From an uncultured Salinisphaerales bacterium (lineage in GTDB: Bacteria > Pseudomonadota > Gammaproteobacteria > Nevskiales > CAJXLF01): DNA of 64,000 nt. The notes under the pieces were generated by a model. That model saw only the letters and a list, made by a program, of their open reading frames with translations. It was not told the DNA's origin and searched no databases. The stretch is taken from the NCBI GenBank assembly GCA_913055805.1, contig CAJXLF010000001.1, positions 513,749 to 577,748 on the forward strand, written 5' to 3'. Made by a program: the position numbers and the translations under genes. Position 1 is the first letter of the stretch. The number at the start of each line of letters is the position of its first letter. Below are positions 58,343-64,000 of the stretch, piece after piece.

Positions 58343-58378
58343 CCCCCTCTCCCAACCTCTCCCGCCAGGGGAGAGGGG
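58343..58378 (+). terminator. GC-rich hairpin after ispE
   Basis: CCCCTCTCCC and GGGAGAGGGG form a 10-base stem around a short loop 19 bases after the ispE stop. No T-tract follows. The same stem sequence occurs after pth (61408-61445), so it is a dispersed repeat that may also end transcripts. Confidence 0.45.
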
Positions 58379-58387
58379 CAGCGAATT

Positions 58388-58578
58388 CCGTCCTGTGGCG
58401 GGATTAAAACCCGTTTTGGCGGGTAGTATTGCCAACGAGATTTTGGGGCGTAGCCAAGTGGTAAGGCAACGGCCCGTTTATGAACAAGGGATCCCGTCCT
58501 GTGACGGGATTAAAACCCGTTTTGGCGGGTAATATTGCCAACGAGATTTTGGGGCGTAGCCAAGTGGTAAGGCAACGG
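58388..58578 (+). repeat. Tandem 85-bp direct repeat (106-bp period) spanning a partial and the intact tRNA-Gln
   Basis: 58388-58472 and 58494-58578 are identical except for two bases (58398/58504 and 58426/58532). Each copy contains a hairpin 'GGGATTAAAACCC', a 'CCAACGAGATTTT' leader, and the first 29 bases of tRNA-Gln. Copy 1 leaves the tRNA sequence at the anticodon stem; copy 2 continues into the complete gene. Confidence 0.85.
58444..58472 (+). pseudogene. 5' fragment of tRNA-Gln
   Basis: TGGGGCGTAGCCAAGTGGTAAGGCAACGG is identical to positions 1-29 of the intact tRNA-Gln at 58550: acceptor 5' strand, D-arm and the start of the anticodon stem. It then continues 'CCCGTTTATGAACAAGG' with no anticodon loop or T-arm, so no tRNA can form. 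Confidence 0.85.
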
Positions 58579-58624
58579 GTTTTGATCCCGTCATGCGCAG
58601 GTTCGAATCCTGCCGCCCCAGCCA
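58550..58624 (+). tRNA. tRNA-Gln (UUG)
   Basis: 75 bases. Acceptor TGGGGCG pairs with CGCCCCA, D-stem with AGCC..GGC, anticodon stem ACGGG/CCCGT around loop TTTTGAT (anticodon TTG), T-arm with GGTTCGAATCC, discriminator G and encoded CCA. It sits between ispE and prs, the usual place for tRNA-Gln in gammaproteobacteria. Confidence 0.95.
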
Positions 58625-59060
58625 TTTTCTCTATGGCAGGATGAGAGCCTGCACAGGTTCGACCCATTCGCCGGGAGCGAATTGAAACAGCGGCATGCCG
58701 CTGGCCCGAAGGGCGAGGCCCAGGAGGGGCCGAGTAATCCTGCTGCCCCAGCCATTCAGTTTTTCTTGGCGAGGAATGAGCTTGGAAAAACGAATGCCCC
58801 GGACCTGATCCGGGGCCCCGGAATGCTGGATCCCGGATAAGCGCCTCGCGCTTTCCGGGATGACGGAAAAGAATTGAGCTTGGGAAATCAACTGCTCCGC
58901 AGTTAATGCGGGGCCCGGAGATTGAGATTCAGCCGCTTGCGGACTCCCACCGCCGGGCCATGGTCCGGGACAGGTTTTGCGGGAATAACTTTTCTGCTGT
59001 TCATCGCGCCACATTCAGGTAAAATACGCGGCCTTTGTGTCCGCCGTCACGAACGCAATC
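58625..59060. repeat. Non-coding region between tRNA-Gln and prs with decayed tRNA end and hairpin repeats
   Basis: 436 bases with no gene. 58736-58756 repeats the 3' end of tRNA-Gln plus its CCA and following bases (AATCCTG(C/T)TGCCCCAGCCATT, one mismatch, 130 bases downstream). 58790-58865 is a hairpin repeat ('CTGGATCCCGGATAAGCGC' with its complement 'GCGCTTTCCGGGATGAC'). A TAAAAT at 59020-59025 may be the -10 of prs. Confidence 0.7.
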
Positions 59061-60029
59061 ATGGCTGAATCCAGATTAATGGTATTTACCGGCAACGCGA
59101 ACCCCGCGTTGGCCAATGACATCGCCAGTCGACTGACTGTTCCGCTGGGCAAGGCCTCCGTGGGTCAGTTCAGCGACGGTGAGGTGATGGTGGAAATTAC
59201 CGAGAACGTGCGCGGACGCGACGTTTTCGTGGTGCAGTCCACTTGTGCGCCCACCAATGACAACCTGATGGAACTGATGATGCTGGTGGATGCGCTGTAT
59301 CGCGCCTCGGCCGGCCGCATCACGGCAGTGATTCCCTATTTTGGCTACGCCCGCCAGGATCGCCGCCCGCGTTCAGCCCGAGTGCCGATTTCGGCCAAGG
59401 TGGCGGCGCAGATGATCAGCAATGCCGGCGTTGACCGCGTGCTGACGGTTGATCTGCATGCCGACCAGATTCAGGGCTTCTTCGACGTGCCGGTGGACAA
59501 CGTCTATGCCTCGCCGATTCTGCTGGGTGATGTATACCAACGGTTGCGCGCGGAGATGAACGATGACCGGCTGCTGGTGGTCTCGCCAGACGTAGGTGGT
59601 GTGGTACGTGCCCGCGCGCTGGCCAAGAGGCTGGATGATGCGGACCTGGCCATTATCGATAAACGTCGTCCGCGGGCCAATGAGGCCAAGGTGATGAACA
59701 TCATCGGTGACGTGCGTGACAAGCATTGCGTCATCATCGATGACCTGGTGGATACCGCCGGTACCCTGGGTCAGGCCGCCAATGCACTGAAAGCCGAAGG
59801 GGCAGTGAGTGTACGGGCCTATGTGACGCACCCGGTGTTGTCCGGCAAGGCCGTGACAAATATTAATGAATCCCAGCTGGACGAGCTGGTGGTGACGGAT
59901 ACGATTCCGCTGCGCGATGAAGCGCGCGACTGTCCGAAGATACGGCAACTGGGAATTGGTGGATTGCTGGCCGAGACTATTCGCCGCGTCAGCAATGAGG
60001 AATCTGTCAGTTCACTGTACGTGGACTGA
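59061..60029 (+). CDS. prs: Ribose-phosphate pyrophosphokinase Prs
   Basis: 322 residues from the ATG at 59061; an ATG six codons later gives the length of E. coli Prs (315). '[19 protein letters not shown]', catalytic flexible-loop region '[19 protein letters not shown]', metal site '[19 protein letters not shown]', and PRPP loop '[16 protein letters not shown]'. It makes PRPP for nucleotide, His and Trp synthesis. Confidence 0.97.
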   Translation: MAESRLMVFTGNANPALANDIASRLTVPLGKASVGQFSDGEVMVEITENVRGRDVFVVQSTCAPTNDNLMELMMLVDALYRASAGRITAVIPYFGYARQDRRPRSARVPISAKVAAQMISNAGVDRVLTVDLHADQIQGFFDVPVDNVYASPILLGDVYQRLRAEMNDDRLLVVSPDVGGVVRARALAKRLDDADLAIIDKRRPRANEAKVMNIIGDVRDKHCVIIDDLVDTAGTLGQAANALKAEGAVSVRAYVTHPVLSGKAVTNINESQLDELVVTDTIPLRDEARDCPKIRQLGIGGLLAETIRRVSNEESVSSLYVD

Positions 60030-60107
60030 TTGAAGCCGGGACATGCCCGGCAAAATGGACCGTTACCTGGTCGCGGGTAGCGGTTTTGTCATCTTTAGGA
60101 GTAAGCA

Positions 60108-60800
60108 ATGTCTGAGGACTTTATTATTAATGCCGAAGACCGCACGGTACAGGGCAAGGGTGCGAGCCGCCGCCTGCGTCGTGAGGGTAAGGTGCCGGTG
60201 ATTCTGTACGGTGGTCACAAGGAGCCGAGAATGCTCCAGACCGGGCATAACGAACTGCTGCATCATCTTGAACATGAAGCGTTCTATTCCCACATTCTGA
60301 CCGTCAAGATCGGCAAGGATGATGAGATGGCCGTGCTCAAGGACGTTCAGCGTCATCCGTCCAAGCTGCAGATCAATCATGTTGACCTGCTGCGCGTGGT
60401 GAAGGGTGAGAAGCTGAGGATGAGCGTGCCCCTGCACTTCGTGGGCGAGGACGTGGCTCCTGGCGTGAAACTGAGGGGCGGCGTATTCCAGCATCTGATG
60501 ACCGAACTGGATATCAGCGTGCTGCCGAAGGATCTGCCGGAGTACATTGAAGTCAACGTCTCCGAGCTGGATGTGGACGAAAGCGTTCACCTGGCCGATA
60601 TCACCCTGCCTAAGGGCGTTGAAGTGGCCGCGCATCTGCTGGAAGAAAACCCGACACTGGTCTCCATCCATATTCCGCGCGCTGTTGTGGAAGAAGTTGA
60701 AGAGCCTGAAGAGGGTGAAGAAGGCGAAGAAGCTGCTGCCGGCGATGAAACCGCAGCTGACGACGCAGAAGAGAAGAAAGAAGAGGGCGGCGAGGAGTAA
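60108..60800 (+). CDS. rplY: 50S ribosomal protein L25 (CTC form)
   Basis: 230 residues. The N-terminal L25 domain (about residues 1-95, binds 5S rRNA) is joined to a TL5/CTC C-terminal domain (about 95-185), then an acidic tail 'EVEEPEEGEEGEEAAAGDE' with a run of Lys and Glu. AGGAG is at 60095-60099. E. coli has only the first domain; the long form is common in other bacteria. prs-rplY-pth-ychF is a conserved order. Confidence 0.96.
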   Translation: MSEDFIINAEDRTVQGKGASRRLRREGKVPVILYGGHKEPRMLQTGHNELLHHLEHEAFYSHILTVKIGKDDEMAVLKDVQRHPSKLQINHVDLLRVVKGEKLRMSVPLHFVGEDVAPGVKLRGGVFQHLMTELDISVLPKDLPEYIEVNVSELDVDESVHLADITLPKGVEVAAHLLEENPTLVSIHIPRAVVEEVEEPEEGEEGEEAAAGDETAADDAEEKKEEGGEE

Positions 60801-60827
60801 TCCTCGCGGTTGTCTTCAGCTCGCAGC

Positions 60828-61403
60828 ATGACTTTGCGTGCGGTTGTCGGCCTGGGCAATCCCGGCGACAAGCATGCACGTGACCGTCACAACGCGGGTT
60901 TCTGGTATGTGGACGCCCTGGCCGAAAGCCGGGGCGTTTCCTTTTCTGCCGACAAGAAACTGCACGGCGATCTGCTCAGGCTGAATCTGGCAGGCGAGGA
61001 CCTGCTGGTGCTCAAGCCTTCCACCTTCATGAACCGCAGTGGTCAGGCGGTGCAGGCGCTGATGAGTTACTACAAGCTCAAGCCTGATGAGATTCTGGTG
61101 GTGCATGATGAGCTGGACCTGCCACCCGGTACAGCCCGCCTGAAGATTGGCGGCGGCCACGGAGGCAATAACGGCCTGCGTGACATCATCAGTCAGATCG
61201 GCGCGAACTTTCGCAGAATGCGCATCGGTATAGGGCATCCCGGCCACAAGGATCGCGTACTGAGTCATGTGCTGGGCAAACCCACTGCCGAGCAGGAGGC
61301 GGCCATGCGCGAAGCGATGCACCGAGGCGCCGAGGCGCTGGAAATAATCATGCGGGATGGCTGGGACAAGGCAACCCAGTATCTGCACACGAAAGATATG
61401 TAA
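60828..61403 (+). CDS. pth: Peptidyl-tRNA hydrolase Pth
   Basis: 191 residues from the ATG at 60828. '[20 protein letters not shown]' holds the catalytic His in 'RHNAGF'. '[12 protein letters not shown]' with Asn and '[11 protein letters not shown]' with Asp complete the active site; '[13 protein letters not shown]' follows. It recycles tRNA from dropped-off peptidyl-tRNA. A TTG six codons earlier is a less likely start. Confidence 0.96.
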   Translation: MTLRAVVGLGNPGDKHARDRHNAGFWYVDALAESRGVSFSADKKLHGDLLRLNLAGEDLLVLKPSTFMNRSGQAVQALMSYYKLKPDEILVVHDELDLPPGTARLKIGGGHGGNNGLRDIISQIGANFRRMRIGIGHPGHKDRVLSHVLGKPTAEQEAAMREAMHRGAEALEIIMRDGWDKATQYLHTKDM

Positions 61404-61407
61404 ACTT

Positions 61408-61445
61408 CCCCTCTCCCCTGCACGGGAGAGGGCCAGGGAGAGGGG
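61408..61445 (+). terminator. GC-rich hairpin after pth
   Basis: CCCCTCTCCC (61408-61417) can pair with GGGAGAGGG (61424-61432) or with GGGAGAGGGG (61436-61445). Same repeat family as at 58343. It lies 4 bases after the pth stop and 12 before ychF. Confidence 0.4.
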
Positions 61446-61456
61446 TAAAACAACCC

Positions 61457-62548
61457 ATGGGAATTCAATGTGGCATTGTCGGCTTGCCCAACGTAGGCAA
61501 GTCCACCTTGTTCAATGCACTGACACGCGCCGAAATCGCCGCCGAGAACTATCCGTTCTGCACCATTGATCCCAATGTGGGCGTGGTGCCGGTACCGGAT
61601 ACACGGCTGGACGCCCTGGCGCAGATCGTCAAGCCCCAGCAGGTGTTGCCTGCAACTGTGGAGTTCCTGGACATAGCCGGTCTGGTGGCGGGCGCGTCCA
61701 AGGGCGAAGGGCTCGGTAACAAGTTCCTGGCGAACATTCGTGAAACCGATGCCATTGCCCATGTGGTCCGCTGCTTCGAGAACGATGATGTGATTCACGT
61801 TTCCGGCGGGGTCGATCCCATCCGCGATATCGAGATCATCAATACCGAACTGGTGCTGGCCGACCTGGAAAGCGTGAGCAAAAGCGTGGAGCGCGCCGCC
61901 AAAGTGGCCAAGACCGGTGAAAAAGCCGCCAAGGCCCGGCACGAGCTGCTGCAGAAGCTGGAAGCGCATCTGGATCAGGGCAAACCGGCCCGCAGCCTGG
62001 AACTCAGCAAGGAAGACCGCCTGGCCCTGCGAGAATTTCATCTCATCACCATGAAACCCACGCTATATGTGGCGAATGTTGATGAGGACGGCTTCGCAAA
62101 CAATCCGCTACTGGACAAGGTAAAGGCCTACGCCGATGCCGAGGGCGCGGAAGTGGTGGCGGTATGCGCCAAGATCGAGGGTGAAATTGCCCTGCTGGAC
62201 GATGAGGACAAGCTCGATTTTTTGCAGGAAATGGGACTGGAAGAGCCCGGCCTGAACCGGGTAATCCGTGCGGCATACAAACTGCTTGGCCTGCAAACCT
62301 ACTTCACGGCTGGCGTGAAAGAAGTGCGTGCCTGGACCGTCAAGGTAGGCGCCACCGCACCCCAGGCGGCCGGTGTTATCCATACAGACTTCGAAAAGGG
62401 CTTCATCCGTGCTGAAGTCACAGCCTATGATGATTATGTGGCGCTGAAGGGGGAGCAGGGCGCCAAGGAAGCCGGCAAGCTGCGGCTGGAGGGCAAGGAA
62501 TACATCGTGCAGGATGGCGATGTCATGCACTTCCGCTTCAACGTCTGA
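61457..62548 (+). CDS. ychF: Redox-regulated ATPase YchF (OLA1 family)
   Basis: 363 residues. Obg-related P-loop '[15 protein letters not shown]', switch region '[20 protein letters not shown]', a coiled-coil, and NxxE in '[10 protein letters not shown]' in place of NKxD, the mark of ATP rather than GTP preference. C-terminal TGS domain from about residue 278. Cytoplasmic, ribosome-associated stress factor. Confidence 0.96.
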   Translation: MGIQCGIVGLPNVGKSTLFNALTRAEIAAENYPFCTIDPNVGVVPVPDTRLDALAQIVKPQQVLPATVEFLDIAGLVAGASKGEGLGNKFLANIRETDAIAHVVRCFENDDVIHVSGGVDPIRDIEIINTELVLADLESVSKSVERAAKVAKTGEKAAKARHELLQKLEAHLDQGKPARSLELSKEDRLALREFHLITMKPTLYVANVDEDGFANNPLLDKVKAYADAEGAEVVAVCAKIEGEIALLDDEDKLDFLQEMGLEEPGLNRVIRAAYKLLGLQTYFTAGVKEVRAWTVKVGATAPQAAGVIHTDFEKGFIRAEVTAYDDYVALKGEQGAKEAGKLRLEGKEYIVQDGDVMHFRFNV

Positions 62549-62559
62549 AGGATCAGGTT

Positions 62560-63063
62560 ATGCAGAAATTCTCCGACCACTGCGAACTGCCCGCTTCGGC
62601 CGAGAGGGTGGCGGAAGCCATCATGTCCACGGAATACCTGGAATATCGCTACAAGACAGAAGGTGTTTCTCACTTCGAATTGACCGTGACACAGGACGAC
62701 GGTGACGGCTTTGCCTACCGTCTGCGCCGCAGTATCGCCATCGGTAACAGGGTGCCGCGTATCGTGCGCAACCTGGTGGGCGAAGCGCTCATCATGATCC
62801 AGGAAGGCGAGTGGGAGCGTGACGGCGACGATTACCTGGGACACTTCCATCTGGCCGAGGAACGCTTCTCCGGCGGTGTGGATGTAGAAGTACGTCTGGA
62901 AAGTGCAGACCCTGATATCTGCCGCCTCTCTTTTGAAGGCAAGCTCCAGGTCAATGTGCCTTTAGTCGGCCGGCAGCTGGAAAAACTCATGGTAGAAAAA
63001 GTCTCAGACAGCTTCACGGAAAGCATCGAGGCTATCGAGGAGTATCTGGAAAGCCGGTCTTGA
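62560..63063 (+). CDS. DUF2505 family protein
   Basis: 167 residues. SRPBCC/START-like beta-helix pattern, with 'CELPASAERVAEAIMSTEYL' at the start and a long C-terminal helix 'LEKLMVEKVSDSFTESIEAI' typical of DUF2505. Such domains bind hydrophobic ligands; no ligand is known. 11 bases after ychF, with GAAGGA near the start, so it may be co-transcribed. Confidence 0.88.
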   Translation: MQKFSDHCELPASAERVAEAIMSTEYLEYRYKTEGVSHFELTVTQDDGDGFAYRLRRSIAIGNRVPRIVRNLVGEALIMIQEGEWERDGDDYLGHFHLAEERFSGGVDVEVRLESADPDICRLSFEGKLQVNVPLVGRQLEKLMVEKVSDSFTESIEAIEEYLESRS

Positions 63064-63083
63064 GGCAGACTGCATGTTTTTGG

Positions 63084-63112
63084 TTGATACGGGCGGCCCC
63101 TGCGGCTAAAAT
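63084..63112 (+). promoter_or_regulatory. Sigma-70 promoter of tRNA-Met
   Basis: TTGATA (63084-63089), 17-base spacer, TAAAAT (63107-63112), each one base from consensus, followed by the GC-rich discriminator GCCCGCCC. GC-rich discriminators are typical of stringently controlled stable-RNA promoters. The tRNA begins about 36 bases after the expected start point. Confidence 0.75.
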
Positions 63113-63154
63113 GCCCGCCCTTCAGGCGTATTTCTCTGCGCCTTATTTCTGAAT

Positions 63155-63231
63155 GGCTACGTAGCTCAGTTGGTTAGAGCGCGGCACTCATAATGCTGAG
63201 GTCGGTAGTTCAAATCTACCCGTAGCCACCA
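63155..63231 (+). tRNA. tRNA-Met (CAU, elongator)
   Basis: 77 bases. Acceptor GGCTACG/CGTAGCC, D-stem GCTC/GAGC, anticodon stem CGGCA/TGCTG around loop CTCATAA (anticodon CAT), T-stem GGTAG/CTACC, discriminator A, encoded CCA. The 5' half is identical to E. coli elongator tRNA-Met (GGCTACGTAGCTCAGTTGG). The 3' end is the likely attachment site used by the adjacent integrase. Confidence 0.95.
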
Positions 63232-63245
63232 TTATTTTCAAAGAC

Positions 63246-63950
63246 TTACGTGTCTCGCTTAACTCGTACCAAAGTCAGTGCGGGAGTTTTGCGGGAATCT
63301 CCCATACAGACCTTCTCTGCGGCTTCGATCAAGTTAGCAATCTCTGGCGCAGAATAGTGTGTGGTGATCTCGCTCGATTTGTGCCCCAGAAGGTCTTTAC
63401 GATCCTCTAGAGATACGCCAGCGGCTCTGAGTCTACGGCCAAAGGTGTGTTTCAAATCATGCACTCGCACGTTTCGGAAACCCCAGGGCGCTTTCCCTTC
63501 GTATTTGCTGGCGGCACGTTTTCGTGCGCTCTTCCACGCCGAATTGTACATCCGGGTAACGCGGTTACCTTTGTATGGAAACACCCATACGTCATGCTTT
63601 CCGCGCTGAGCTTCAATAACCTCTCTGGCGACACTATTCAGTACTACGATTCGCTCTTCGCCATTCTTGGTGTCCTCTGCCGGGATCACAAAGATACTGA
63701 TGTTGAGCTCAACGATATGAACTTCATGCTGCCATTTCAGGCCGCAGACCTCCTGCTCTCGTGTCCCTGTATTTACCTTGAACAGGGTCTTTTGTTGCAG
63801 ATGGTCTGGCAACTCACCAAACAGTAATGCCTGCTCACCCCAGTCCAATGGGTAGGGGAGACGCTTATTACTGTCATCCAGAAGGACAATCAGAGGGGCT
63901 CGTTCTAACCAGGTAAGCCCACTTGTTGAATTGCACCGAAAACTGACCCA
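63246..63950 (-). pseudogene. Tyrosine integrase, N-terminally truncated
   Basis: The reading frame runs from a stop at 63951-63953 down to the TAA at 63246-63248 without its own proper start; about 225 codons remain. The catalytic half is present: Arg in 'VNTGTREQEVCGL', Lys in 'TKNGEERIVVLN', 'VHDLKHTFGRRLRAAGVS', His in 'LLGHKSSEITTHYS' with the Tyr. Box II has Lys (HxxK) rather than Arg, as in related phage-type integrases. The N-terminal DNA-binding part is missing; from about 63923 outward the sequence is insertion-sequence-like. The end lies 14 bases from tRNA-Met. Confidence 0.75.
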
Positions 63951-64000
63951 CTAGAGACATATATTTGCATCGAATTTTGACCCACGTGCAACCCTTCCTG
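63924..64000. mobile_element. Probable end of an IS21-family insertion sequence (runs out of the window)
   Basis: Starts TGTTGAATTGCACCGAAAAC and contains 'AAAACTGACCCAC' and 'AATTTTGACCCAC' about 31 bases apart. IS21-family ends begin with TG and carry repeated transposase-binding motifs of the form AAAnTGACCCAC. The transposase genes would be beyond the right edge. It interrupts the integrase. Confidence 0.55.

Noticed and set aside
63155..63231. tRNA-Ile with a modified CAT anticodon
   Set aside because: The acceptor stem and D-arm match elongator tRNA-Met, and the anticodon stem lacks the usual tRNA-Ile2 pairs.

Overview
The window is a stretch of gammaproteobacterial chromosome that looks free-living, GC-rich and densely packed. 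The evidence is gene order. The blocks dapF-DUF484-xerC, hslVU-lipase-DUF971-ubiE-ubiJ-ubiB, yibN-grxC-secB-gpsA, metG-rsxABCDGE-nth, purMN/DUF2066/perM-type/hda, hemA-prfA-prmC-moeB and lolB-ispE-tRNA-prs-rplY-pth-ychF are all classical gammaproteobacterial neighbourhoods. Several gene forms and the abundant intergenic hairpin repeats suggest an environmental lineage, perhaps in or near the Chromatiales/Ectothiorhodospiraceae, rather than an enteric one. That placement is an inference; no rRNA gene is present to settle it.

Layout. (1) 1-4702: minus-strand zinc-acquisition cluster: a small secreted Cys/His protein, an outer-membrane barrel protein, a zinc-binding protein, an ABC3 permease and a His-rich lipoprotein resembling AztD, with a near-perfect Zur box just before the last gene. 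(2) 4764-7276: dapF-DUF484-xerC. (3) 7277-7681: non-coding, dispersed repeats and a sigma-32-like promoter for hslVU. (4) 7682-13765: heat-shock protease and ubiquinone genes. (5) 13781-17001: minus-strand yajL-like gene, ctpA-type protease and envC-like activator. (6) 17144-19365: yibN-grxC-secB-gpsA. (7) 19363-19609: a small inverted-repeat element. (8) 19607-28026: trmL, acyltransferase, membrane protein, M16 protease, enoyl-CoA hydratase, dgkA, pckA and a periplasmic cyclophilin. (9) 28028-28438: a repeat element with 27-bp terminal inverted repeats. (10) 28440-36666: nth and the whole Rsx/Rnf electron-transport operon behind metG. (11) 36667-45462: apbC, dcd, sixA-like, DUF3108, purN-purM, DUF2066, AI-2E-family permease and hda. 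(12) 45477-54985: accessory genes, an unusually short proS, a M67/MoeB pair, prmC-prfA-hemA. (13) 55141-63063: TPR protein, lolB, ispE, a decayed tRNA-Gln repeat with one intact gene, prs, rplY, pth, ychF, DUF2505. (14) 63155-64000: tRNA-Met followed immediately by a tyrosine integrase that is cut off at its N-terminus by what looks like the end of an IS21-family element. This is probably the left boundary of a genomic island.

Functionally the window is mostly housekeeping. The points of special interest are the zinc cluster, a prolyl-tRNA synthetase without the usual editing domain, several families of palindromic intergenic elements (two of them filling the space between gene ends), the partial tRNA-Gln duplications, and the tRNA-Met/integrase/IS junction. 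I found no CRISPR array, toxin-antitoxin pair, secretion system or defence island inside the window; the accessory region that could hold one starts at the right edge.
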